A stretch of 34,177 bases of DNA from Bacteroidales bacterium (GTDB lineage: Bacteria; Bacteroidota; Bacteroidia; Bacteroidales; UBA3824): NCBI GenBank assembly GCA_017412115.1, contig JAFPYR010000035.1, forward strand, positions 1-34,177, read 5' to 3'. Under the pieces are notes generated by a model, which worked only from the letters and a program-made list of their open reading frames with translations, was not told the DNA's origin and did not search any database. This document shows, in pieces, positions 9,094 through 16,659 of the stretch. Position 1 is the first letter of the stretch, and every line of letters starts with the position of its first letter. The position numbers and the translations under genes were made by a program.

Positions 9094-10032
9094 ATGTCTA
9101 AATACCTTGACCCAAAGGCGGATTTAACCTTCAAAAAAGTGTTCGGTGAACATTCAAACCTTGTTTTAAGCCTACTGAACGCATTATTGCCGTTACCGGA
9201 AGGTATGGAAATAAAAAACGTGGAGTATCTTTCGCCAGAAAATATCCCTGAAAATCCGGGCAAAAAATACTCTATTGTTGACGTGTATTGCACCGACAAT
9301 TACGGTAGACATTTTATTGTAGAAATGCAGTCATATTGGAACACGGAATTTTTTTCGCGAACTCTTTTTAATGCGACTTCGATGTACGCAAAACAGTTAG
9401 AAAAAGGTAAAAGTTTCGGCGAATTAAAAGATGTTTACGCTTTGTCTTTTGTTAATGACATTAAGGCTTTTCCAGAATACGGCAACGAGTATATTCAAGA
9501 ATACTATTTGACAAATAAACAGCATACGGCGGACAAACGGACGGATTTGTCGATGGTGTTTATCATTTTGCCGAATTATACACCTCAAAACCGAGCTGAG
9601 AAAAAAATGCACGATTTATGGTTGAAATTTTTAACAGAAATCGACGAAAACACAACCGATGCCGCTCCTGAACTTTTGGAGAACAAAGAAACTTCTGAGG
9701 CATTAGAATTGTTAAGACGCTCAGCATTTACACCCGGAGAATTGCTGACTTACAATCAGTATTGGCTTGACATAAGCACTGAAAAATCAGCAATGGAGCG
9801 TGAGCGCAGAGTAGGTCGAGAAGAAGGAAGAATTGAAGGTCGCGAGGAAGGAAGAATTGAAGGCGAAAAAATCGGTATCGAAAAAGGCGAAAAAATCGGT
9901 ATCGAAAAAGGGATTTTTCTACGTAACAAACAAATCGCTGTCGAAATGAAAAAACAGGGAACATCTCTTGATATGATTTCTATTGTTTTGCAACTTACAA
10001 AAGACGAAGTAGCAAAATTGCTAAAAGAATAA
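9094..10032 (+). CDS. Rpn/TIGR01784-type PD-(D/E)XK nuclease-family protein
   Basis: The 312-residue product begins MSKYLDPKADLTFKKVFGEH, a hallmark of the Rpn (recombination-promoting nuclease, formerly putative transposase) family. The nuclease core has Asp63 (in SIVDVYC) and Glu77-x-Gln79 (IVEMQ), the E-x-Q form of PD-(D/E)XK. A helical middle is followed by a charged tail made of four tandem eight-residue units (REEGRIEG and EKIGIEKG types) at about 242-273, then a short helical C-terminal domain (about 280-312) that looks like a small DNA-binding or assembly region. Members are usually found as stand-alone genes in many copies. Roles in recombination and, in some Rpn proteins, phage defence have been reported. 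The gene is divergent from the barrel gene and has its own promoter. Confidence 0.85.
   Translation: MSKYLDPKADLTFKKVFGEHSNLVLSLLNALLPLPEGMEIKNVEYLSPENIPENPGKKYSIVDVYCTDNYGRHFIVEMQSYWNTEFFSRTLFNATSMYAKQLEKGKSFGELKDVYALSFVNDIKAFPEYGNEYIQEYYLTNKQHTADKRTDLSMVFIILPNYTPQNRAEKKMHDLWLKFLTEIDENTTDAAPELLENKETSEALELLRRSAFTPGELLTYNQYWLDISTEKSAMERERRVGREEGRIEGREEGRIEGEKIGIEKGEKIGIEKGIFLRNKQIAVEMKKQGTSLDMISIVLQLTKDEVAKLLKE
9817..9912 (+). repeat. four tandem 24-nt units inside the Rpn-family gene
   Basis: Units are 9817-9840, 9841-9864, 9865-9888 and 9889-9912. The first pair is near-identical to each other, and the second pair differs at only the last base. Each encodes eight residues, so changes in copy number keep the frame and alter only the length of the charged linker. 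Confidence 0.85.
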
Positions 10033-10091
10033 CAATTTAAAACTGCGAGAACTTTTTTTATAAAAAATAGTGTATAATTACAAAAAAACAG

Positions 10092-10099
10092 TATTTTTG
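10092..10099 (+). promoter_or_regulatory. candidate promoter core for the acetylesterase operon
   Basis: TATTTTTG fits TAnnTTTG and lies 32 nt before the ATG at 10132. No clear upstream TTTG was seen at the usual distance in this AT-rich 99-nt gap. Confidence 0.4.
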
Positions 10100-10131
10100 T
10101 AACAAAAATCAGTTACACTTAATTCTTTACG

Positions 10132-12135
10132 ATGAAAAAAATTCTTATAAGTACTGCATTTTCCGCATCGCTTTTTTTAGCGGCAAATGCACAAATCACA
10201 ATGCCAAAACTTTTTACCGACGGCATGGTTTTACAACAAAAAACTTCCGTCCCCGTTTGGGGGAAAGCCTCTGCTAACGAAGAAGTTACGGTTTCTAATT
10301 CTTGGAATTCCGAAGAGAAAAAAGTTAAAGCCTCTCAAGATGGCTTTTGGAAAGTAAACATTACTACTCCATGTTACGGAGGGCCTTATTCGCTTACCGT
10401 TAAAGGCAAAAACACTGTTCACATCAACGATGTTTTTATCGGTGAGGTTTGGCTTGCATCGGGTCAGAGCAATATGGAAATGCCGATGGAAGGCTGGTTG
10501 CCGGAATGTCCCGTTGAAAACGGTCCCGAAGACATCGCAAATAGTTTCAACAATGAAATCCGCATTTTCATGGTAGAGAGAGCCGTCAGTTTCAATGAGG
10601 AAAAAGATTTGAAAGGCTCTTGGAAAATTGCCTCTCCGCTCAACACTCCTAAATTCGGCGCAACATGTTATTATTTTGCAAGGAAACTCAATTCTGAACT
10701 CGGTGTGCCAATCGGCATTATCAACACCTCTTGGGGCGGAACTCCCGATGAAAGTTGGATTCCTCAAGATTTTGTTAAAACCCTTCCCGAATACACTGCA
10801 AAATGCACGTTAATAGACAATTCCCGCGGAAAAGCCGACGAGGCAAAAGCATGGGTTGTAAGTCATAAATCAATTGAGAAACCCTCAACTTGGGAAACTC
10901 TTGAACTTAACGATATGTCATTAAAAGACAAAACGTTAGACGATTCTAAATGGCAGACGACAACTATCGGAAAACTTTGGGAAACTGATGAGAAAATCCG
11001 CACCTTTGACGGCGTTATTTGGTTTAGGAAAACAATTGAAATTCCCCCGTCAATGGAAGGCAAAGACCTTACAATCTCGTTAGGACCTATTGACGATATG
11101 GACATCACATATTTTAACGGCGAAGAAATCGGACGTTATATGCAAGATGGTTTTTATAACATTGACAGAGTTTATACCATTGACAAAAAACTCGTCAAAG
11201 CGGGAAAAGCCGTTATTGCGATAAGGGTTCTTGACACTCAGGGCGGCGGCGGAATTTTCGGCAACCCTTCAAAACTGAAATTTTATGTTAAAGGCGATGA
11301 AAAAAACGCCCAAAAAATCGATACTCAATGGAAATATATGCCTGTTGCAGAGTATTTTAACGGAAGTTTTTACCTTTATGACACTCAAAAACAGGATTTT
11401 TTCCAAAAACCGCTTTTGCCAATAGATTTAGGCGAGCAAACTCCGACCTGTCTTTACAACGCAATGGTTGCACCGATAGCCGGTTATAAAATTTCAGGCG
11501 CAATTTGGTATCAAGGCGAGGCTAATGTTGGACGGGCTGAAGAATATTCAAGGTCGTTTCCGCTAATGATAAAATCGTGGAGAGAAAAATGGTCGCAAGG
11601 TGATTTTCCGTTTTATTTTGTCCAAATTGCACCGTGGAATTATGGCGAGGGACAATCGCAGGAAATTCGTGAGGCTCAGCGTCTTACGCTAGAAAAAGTA
11701 AAAAATTCAGGCATGGTTGTAACAATGGACATCGGCAACAACGAGAACATTCATCCCGCTAACAAACACGAAGTCGGCGACCGTTTAGCAAAGATTGCGC
11801 TCAATAATGTTTACGGCAAAAAAGACGTAAAATATTCAGGTCCGGCGTTCAAATCGCAAAGAATTGAAGGCGGAAAAGTCATTTTAAGTTTCGATTTTTC
11901 AGAAGGTTTAACATCAAAAGGCGGAGAATTGGACGGTTTTGAAATCTGCGGTAAAAACAAAAAATATTATCCCGCAAAAGCCGTTATAAAAGGCAACGAG
12001 GTTGAAGTTTCATCACCAGAAGTTAAAAAGCCTTTGTCGGTTCGTTATCTTTGGAAAAACTGCGTTGATAATCATCAGCTTTTCAACGACTCAGGCTTGC
12101 CTTCAAGTTCGTTCCAAACGACGAAATGTTTTTAA
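10132..12135 (+). CDS. sialate O-acetylesterase (SGNH-type), secreted
   Basis: The 667-residue product removes O-acetyl groups from sialic acids, or related acetyl esters from glycans, so that glycosidases can act. The signal peptide is residues 1-20 (ending ANA). The nucleophile block is GQSNM with Ser113, after VWLAS. IWYQGEANVG and SWREKW match the family's second block. The catalytic His is in NIHPANKHEVGDRLA (His541). A beta-sandwich-like insert (about 255-385, with WFRKTIEIP and FNGEEIGRY) splits the hydrolase domain, as is usual in Bacteroidota members. No lipobox is present, so the protein is probably periplasmic. The next gene starts 12 nt downstream and is likely cotranscribed. No sialidase or sialic-acid catabolic gene is visible in the window, so the true substrate is uncertain. 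Confidence 0.88.
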   Translation: MKKILISTAFSASLFLAANAQITMPKLFTDGMVLQQKTSVPVWGKASANEEVTVSNSWNSEEKKVKASQDGFWKVNITTPCYGGPYSLTVKGKNTVHINDVFIGEVWLASGQSNMEMPMEGWLPECPVENGPEDIANSFNNEIRIFMVERAVSFNEEKDLKGSWKIASPLNTPKFGATCYYFARKLNSELGVPIGIINTSWGGTPDESWIPQDFVKTLPEYTAKCTLIDNSRGKADEAKAWVVSHKSIEKPSTWETLELNDMSLKDKTLDDSKWQTTTIGKLWETDEKIRTFDGVIWFRKTIEIPPSMEGKDLTISLGPIDDMDITYFNGEEIGRYMQDGFYNIDRVYTIDKKLVKAGKAVIAIRVLDTQGGGGIFGNPSKLKFYVKGDEKNAQKIDTQWKYMPVAEYFNGSFYLYDTQKQDFFQKPLLPIDLGEQTPTCLYNAMVAPIAGYKISGAIWYQGEANVGRAEEYSRSFPLMIKSWREKWSQGDFPFYFVQIAPWNYGEGQSQEIREAQRLTLEKVKNSGMVVTMDIGNNENIHPANKHEVGDRLAKIALNNVYGKKDVKYSGPAFKSQRIEGGKVILSFDFSEGLTSKGGELDGFEICGKNKKYYPAKAVIKGNEVEVSSPEVKKPLSVRYLWKNCVDNHQLFNDSGLPSSSFQTTKCF

Positions 12136-12147
12136 TTTCTATACAAA

Positions 12148-12744
12148 ATGATAAAAAAAATCACGGCGGTAATTCTATTTTTGAGTTTTGCCGCCATTGT
12201 TAACGCACAAAATTTCAGATTCGATTTTTTAGTGGGCGGTGCTAAGCCTATCGGTGAGGATTTCGAGAAATCAGCGAGATTCGGTTTCGGCTATTGTATT
12301 GACATTACATACGCACCCGATATTTTGGACAATCAGCTTTCGTTCGGTTTTGCACGGGACGGAAACATTCTACTAACGGCAAATGCTTCCGTAAACGACA
12401 AAAAAGTCGAATTAAAAGCCTCAAAGCTCGGACTTATCGGATTAAAAACCCGCTTTGACTTGAAGACAGACGCAGCTGCAAGGCCATACGCTGCAATCAC
12501 TTTAGGCTGTGGACGTTTGAAATGCGGTTTTGCAAGAGCTGCTTATAACGGCACGGACGAAGAAGGTATTGATGCTGAAATAATCGTTACATACGATTAC
12601 AGCAACGCTTTTGCCGTAAAACCAGAATTAGGAGTCTCGTTCGGTTGGTTTGAAATGAGTTTAGGCTGGATTTTGCCAAGAAAATACGGCAAATATAATG
12701 TAATTGCCGGAGCAATGATGTACAATTTAGGCGTTAATTTTTAA
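12148..12744 (+). CDS. small outer-membrane beta-barrel protein
   Basis: The 198-residue product has a signal peptide (residues 1-20, ending VNAQ). Alternating strands typical of small outer-membrane barrels follow (FRFDFLVGGAKP, LGLIGLKTRFDL, PYAAITLGCGRLKCGF), ending in ...MMYNLGVNF with a terminal Phe, a common signal for outer-membrane assembly. I do not recognise a specific family. It follows the acetylesterase by 12 nt and ends just before a terminator. Its role might be structural or in glycan uptake, but only the location is supported. Confidence 0.7.
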   Translation: MIKKITAVILFLSFAAIVNAQNFRFDFLVGGAKPIGEDFEKSARFGFGYCIDITYAPDILDNQLSFGFARDGNILLTANASVNDKKVELKASKLGLIGLKTRFDLKTDAAARPYAAITLGCGRLKCGFARAAYNGTDEEGIDAEIIVTYDYSNAFAVKPELGVSFGWFEMSLGWILPRKYGKYNVIAGAMMYNLGVNF

Positions 12745-12754
12745 GAAAAAAGAA

Positions 12755-12782
12755 AAAAGGCGGACTAAAAAATCCGCCTTTT
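12755..12782. terminator. bidirectional intrinsic terminator
   Basis: A perfect 10-bp stem (AAAAGGCGGA at 12755-12764 with TCCGCCTTTT at 12773-12782) has an 8-nt loop, with A-tracts on the left and T's on the right. It lies between two convergent genes and can stop transcription from both the small barrel gene (plus) and gldN (minus). Confidence 0.85.
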
Positions 12783-12806
12783 ATCAATAAACAAAAACAA
12801 AAAGTG

Positions 12807-13661
12807 TTAGTATTCCCAAAGGTCTTGTTCAAAGTTAAAAATCGTTTCTTTGATTTTTTCAGCCTCGAGCAATGATTCCTGACCTTGAGTATATTCTGCA
12901 ATAATACGGTTATTATAAATATTAGACTCTGCAAAAATATAACTTGAAAAATATCTCTTTTCAAAAATATCTTCGTAATTCAAACGAGCAGCATCGTTTT
13001 TAGCGTTGAAACATTCAGCATTTGAAAGGATTCTGCGCGCTTCGGGGAAATAAATCCAAAATGTCTGTTTCTGTTGCGGGCTTTCTTGGTCTATGTCCTC
13101 GTCTTTATAAAAAATACGGATAGGACAAATACCGATAATTCTAACCTCCATTACAGAACGTTGTTTATCGAAAAACCATAATTCCTTCAACATGTAAGAC
13201 ATAATTTGGGAACTATTATAAGGGTTATCAACGATTTGTTGCTCAGTGCCACCGTCAAGAGTCGGAACCTCAATCTGAGAGGTACTTGCACCCATGTTTT
13301 GATGCACCTCTTTTTCGGTGATAATAGTAGCAAATTCGTCCTGTCCGTTAGAGTTATAAGCGGTAAGACCTTGAGTGTGAATACCGTCCAAAATAACATC
13401 GATAAGACTCATTCTGCCGTCCATAGGAACGGTCGGGAAATACAAATGTTGATTAGCTTTTTCCGACAGCTCAATGCGCCTCCAAATAATTTTAGACCAC
13501 ATAACGTCAGACTCTCTAACGTATTGGTACGGCACGGGCTTGCGGTTGATGGTATGAATTTTTTCATAAGGCAACCCTAACAATACCTGCGCATGAGATT
13601 TCGCAGCACTGAAACACTGCAAAACGGCTGCAACAGCCATCAAAAACAAAACTTTTTTCAT
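12807..13661 (-). CDS. gldN: T9SS periplasmic ring protein GldN/PorN
   Basis: The 284-residue product pairs with GldK/PorK to form the large ring under the outer membrane in the type IX secretion system. The signal peptide is about residues 1-25 (ending SHAQ). The mature part carries family features such as MWSKIIWRRIELSEKANQ, FPTVPMDGRMSLIDVI, VMEVRIIGICPI and a C-terminal YIFAESNIYNNRIIAEY. In-frame start codons at 13673 (TTG) and 13670 (ATG) exist, but MKKVLFLMAVAAV from 13661 gives a standard signal peptide. It is the last gene of the porP-gldKLMN run but is separated from gldM by a strong hairpin, so its expression may be uncoupled or attenuated. Length is normal for the family. Confidence 0.95.
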   Translation of the reverse strand: MKKVLFLMAVAAVLQCFSAAKSHAQVLLGLPYEKIHTINRKPVPYQYVRESDVMWSKIIWRRIELSEKANQHLYFPTVPMDGRMSLIDVILDGIHTQGLTAYNSNGQDEFATIITEKEVHQNMGASTSQIEVPTLDGGTEQQIVDNPYNSSQIMSYMLKELWFFDKQRSVMEVRIIGICPIRIFYKDEDIDQESPQQKQTFWIYFPEARRILSNAECFNAKNDAARLNYEDIFEKRYFSSYIFAESNIYNNRIIAEYTQGQESLLEAEKIKETIFNFEQDLWEY

Positions 13662-13694
13662 AATTATCATCAAATATAAAAATTAACACTACAA

Positions 13695-13739
13695 AAAAAG
13701 AGTTTTAATAAAACTCACTGTATTATTAAAACTCTTTTT
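13695..13739. terminator. 16-bp perfect hairpin between gldM and gldN
   Basis: Arms 13695-13710 and 13724-13739 are perfectly complementary (AAAAAGAGTTTTAATA with its reverse complement) around a 13-nt loop. Read on the minus strand, the 3' arm ends in T-rich sequence, as in an intrinsic terminator. It lies between gldM and gldN, which are normally coexpressed. A TATATTTG element at 13671-13678 (minus) could be a separate gldN promoter, but it is only about 10 nt from the start codon. Confidence 0.65.
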
Positions 13740-13783
13740 ATTATAGTTTATTGTCTTAAAACCCTAATATTTTTTTCAAAAAA

Positions 13784-15406
13784 CTATTTAAGTTTAAGAC
13801 AGATAGGTGACAAATCACGAATAGAACCGTCTGGACCTCTTGCCTTGATTTCCTCGATGTAGATTTTGCTACCTACATTAGCAGAATTTATGATTTGTTT
13901 CTGCTGAGCCGAGAATGCAGGACCGTTAGATACAGCATCCTGAACGAAACCTTTGATAGTAGTTGATACTTTGAAACTCGTTACATTGAATTTCATATCA
14001 AATACGAAATCGCTACCCATATCGGCTTTAACACCTTGCTGTGCTGCAAGAATTGCTTTACCGATAAGACCGCTTGACTGACCGTTAACCGTTGCAGTCG
14101 GATTCGGAACTCTCATAACACGGAACTGTCTTGTACCGAGGTTTTTGGTTTGTCCGTCTACGGTTGCCGTTACGGTAATGTTAGCTGTACCTTGCTGTTT
14201 TACGTTAGCATGATACTGACCGGGTTTGCCTGCGCTCGGGATTGAACCTTGCGAAATCGAAACGTGAAGTTTGCTCGGGTCATAACCTGAAGCCGTTACG
14301 TCGATTGGGTTAGGAACACCGATATAAAGAACGTTCATTTTCGTCGGAGATACAGACAAAGATGATTGTCCAACTTCGTATTCGCCTTTGAAAGGATAAT
14401 CCTTAATTTCACCGGTAGATTTGTTTTTCAATTTGATAACACCGCCGAAACTCTTAGGACCGGGAGCAGAAGTATTTCCTGTATACTGTCCTACACCGTT
14501 TACGACCTTAACGGGACTACCGCCTACAAAAATATCAGGATTTTGTGTAGAGTCGTATGCTGCGATAAAGATTTCAGCTTTGTAAGGCTCGCCAACAAGA
14601 ACGTAACTTTTCGGAGAGTTAACAACGGCTTTGATAGCGTTGAACTTCATATCAGCTTTACCAATTTGACTCAACAAATAGGTAAGCATAGAAGATTCCG
14701 TGTTACGAACGTCAGACTGCATTTTTGTCATCAATGACAAAACACCTGCTGCCGGCAAATGTTCAAAGTTAGCAACCTCCCAAGGCAACATTTCGCCTTC
14801 ATCATTCAAAGATTTTGTATCTTCGGTAGAAAGCATTTGTTCGAGAGAGTTGATAAGACTCTTACGAGATTCAATTGCCTGTTCCGTAGAAACGGTATCC
14901 TTGTTTACAATGCCAATAAGGAAGTTACGATAAGACTCGCGGGAATTTTTAATATCCGTTGAATGTCCTTCAGTAATGAAAATCTGACCACCGACGTTGT
15001 TATCGTCTTTTTTAGAAACGAGGTCGCCGATATAAGATTCTTGATCGTTGTCATGTTTAGCGCGGAGTTCTTCCTCGCTGCTTACACCCTCAAGGGTAAA
15101 CACCAACTGTTCTTTCCAATGTTGGATTTCGTTATATGCTTTGTCTGCTTCCGTAATAACTTGATCTGCCAAAGCTTTGTAAGGTGCAACTCCAGCCGAG
15201 TCGTTTACCATAGCTTTAACAAATTCGTTTTGCGTATCCGCAATAACGCCTTCGGTAATAGTGTTAGTTTTTCTCAAACTACCATCCACCAAAGAGAATG
15301 CGGTAAGAATTTCAGCAGACACGTTTAAGGCCAAAAGCGCAGTATAAAACAGGTACATCATACCTATCATCGCCTGCCTTGGGGTCTCTTTTCCTCCTCC
15401 ACTCAT
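13784..15406 (-). CDS. gldM: T9SS motor protein GldM/PorM
   Basis: The 540-residue product has a short cytoplasmic start (MSGGGKETPRQAMIGMMYLFY), one inner-membrane helix (about 12-33) and a long periplasmic part with four domains. The N-terminal two are helical (coiled regions around 60-240), and the C-terminal two are beta-rich (about 260-540, with TVNGQSSGLIGKAILAAQQG). In the family, GldM forms the dimeric shaft that carries proton-driven motion from the GldL pentamer to the GldK/N ring. All blocks of the family are present and length is normal (about 515-540). It follows gldL by 56 nt. Confidence 0.96.
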   Translation of the reverse strand: MSGGGKETPRQAMIGMMYLFYTALLALNVSAEILTAFSLVDGSLRKTNTITEGVIADTQNEFVKAMVNDSAGVAPYKALADQVITEADKAYNEIQHWKEQLVFTLEGVSSEEELRAKHDNDQESYIGDLVSKKDDNNVGGQIFITEGHSTDIKNSRESYRNFLIGIVNKDTVSTEQAIESRKSLINSLEQMLSTEDTKSLNDEGEMLPWEVANFEHLPAAGVLSLMTKMQSDVRNTESSMLTYLLSQIGKADMKFNAIKAVVNSPKSYVLVGEPYKAEIFIAAYDSTQNPDIFVGGSPVKVVNGVGQYTGNTSAPGPKSFGGVIKLKNKSTGEIKDYPFKGEYEVGQSSLSVSPTKMNVLYIGVPNPIDVTASGYDPSKLHVSISQGSIPSAGKPGQYHANVKQQGTANITVTATVDGQTKNLGTRQFRVMRVPNPTATVNGQSSGLIGKAILAAQQGVKADMGSDFVFDMKFNVTSFKVSTTIKGFVQDAVSNGPAFSAQQKQIINSANVGSKIYIEEIKARGPDGSIRDLSPICLKLK

Positions 15407-15462
15407 AGTGTCTTAAAATAATTTGAATTTTTTTAAAAATTAATTTTTACTTTATTTTTCTC

Positions 15463-16380
15463 TTAGCTTACTTTTACGTTCAAAGCCGTAAGCATATTGC
15501 CGTAAACGGTGTTGAGAGCTTGAAGATTCTTGCTGAGTTTTGTAACTTCAGTAGAATATTGTTTAGCACCGGTAACGGATTCTTTCAAACCTGCAATCAT
15601 AGAATCGAAATCGATTTCCTGCAATTGGATTTCGAATACGCCGTTGATTGCTTTAAGATTACCGTTGAGTGATTTGATATTGTTGCTGTATTCTTTGTTA
15701 CCTTCGGTAAGAGCAGTAAAGTCAAGATCTTTGATTCCTGAGAATTTAGACTGAACGTTACCCAAAGTATTTGAAAGGTCTTCTGCAGAAGAGTTAATAG
15801 ATGATACTGCTGAAGATGCAGAAGAAAGACTTTCGGTAAATGATTTAGCTGCAACTGCTGAATTAGCAACTGAAGACATACCTTTAACTTGTTCGGTGAA
15901 GTCTGCAAATGAGTTTCCGAGTTTGTCGAAGAAGTTGCCTTTGTCGCTTGATTTTTCGAGCATCTCGTTGAATTTTGCGAGAGCCGTACCATCTGTCTGA
16001 GCAACGGGAGTTTTCTTGCCGATTGCAGGAGCACCGCCTTCGCCGTAGAAGTTGTAAGGAGATTTCGTAACGTCGATTTCACCTGTTTCTTCGTTGAAAG
16101 TTGCAACGGGTGCATTGTGGTTGAAAACTTTTTCCTCAATTTCTTCACCAATCAAAAGCTCGGGGAAGATATTGTGCCAGTGATATTCAACAGGCAGCGG
16201 AGCAAACGCTGTGATGGTAAAAATTGCGGCCTCTGTCAAAAGACCAACCATCAACATGACAGATGCACCGTGATAGTGCTGGATTTTAAACAACGCGCCG
16301 ACAATAACGACAGCAGCACCAAGCGAATTCACTTTTTGGAAAATCTTCGCAAATTTTTTGGTTTTGTTAAATGCTACCAT
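15463..16380 (-). CDS. gldL: T9SS proton-channel motor protein GldL/PorL
   Basis: The 305-residue product has two inner-membrane helices near the N-terminus (about 19-32 and 39-60) followed by a long cytoplasmic tail, rich in Ser and Ala and probably helical. Glu50, in the second helix (GLLTEAAIF), is at the position of the conserved membrane Glu essential for proton-driven rotation in this family. Lys32 and His35/His37 lie between the helices. The tail (about 110-300) is longer than in Flavobacterium GldL, as in Bacteroidales PorL. With GldM it forms the motor. A 279-nt gap containing a terminator-like hairpin separates it from gldK. Confidence 0.95.
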   Translation of the reverse strand: MVAFNKTKKFAKIFQKVNSLGAAVVIVGALFKIQHYHGASVMLMVGLLTEAAIFTITAFAPLPVEYHWHNIFPELLIGEEIEEKVFNHNAPVATFNEETGEIDVTKSPYNFYGEGGAPAIGKKTPVAQTDGTALAKFNEMLEKSSDKGNFFDKLGNSFADFTEQVKGMSSVANSAVAAKSFTESLSSASSAVSSINSSAEDLSNTLGNVQSKFSGIKDLDFTALTEGNKEYSNNIKSLNGNLKAINGVFEIQLQEIDFDSMIAGLKESVTGAKQYSTEVTKLSKNLQALNTVYGNMLTALNVKVS

Positions 16381-16581
16381 AATATAATTTTTAATTTAAT
16401 TTAAAAATGTAACTTATTGTTTATTATTTGTTTATATTTTCTTAATAATTTCAAAGACTCCGTATAATATACCACAGAGTTTTTGACCGCATAAAATTAT
16501 ATATCTTTTTTCATATAAAAAAGAAATATTTAATTTTTTTTATGTTTTTTTTTAGTTTTCACCTTTCAAAAAAAAGACATC
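16381..16581. other. AT-rich leader region upstream of gldL
   Basis: About 200 nt contain no gene. The stretch is very AT-rich with long A/T runs. An imperfect inverted repeat at about 16457-16480 (ACTCCGTATA facing TATACCACAGAGT) lies 77 nt before the gldL start. No convincing TAnnTTTG promoter was found, so it may be an untranslated leader or hold an atypical promoter. Confidence 0.4.
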
Positions 16582-16629
16582 AAAAAAAATGCCGATATGC
16601 TCAAAATTTAAAAATTTAAGCATACCGAC
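16582..16629 (-). terminator. intrinsic terminator-like hairpin after gldK
   Basis: Arms 16591-16601 and 16619-16629 pair at 9 of 11 positions. On the minus strand they are followed directly by eight T's (complement of 16582-16589). It lies 31 nt after the gldK stop, so part of the porP-gldK transcripts may end here before gldL. Confidence 0.55.
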
Positions 16630-16659
16630 ACGAAGTATTATGAAATTTTTATCTTATTC

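Noticed and set aside
9817..9912. CRISPR-like array
   Set aside because: Units are directly adjacent with no spacers and lie in frame inside a gene.
10231..10767. 178-codon minus-strand frame inside the acetylesterase gene
   Set aside because: Antisense shadow of a clear SGNH-type gene, with no recognisable protein features.
10132..12744. Part of a polysaccharide utilisation locus
   Set aside because: No SusC/SusD pair, sialidase or regulator is present nearby; only an esterase and a small barrel protein.
16457..16480. Riboswitch in the gldL leader
   Set aside because: Only one imperfect inverted repeat in extremely AT-rich DNA, with no recognisable aptamer features.
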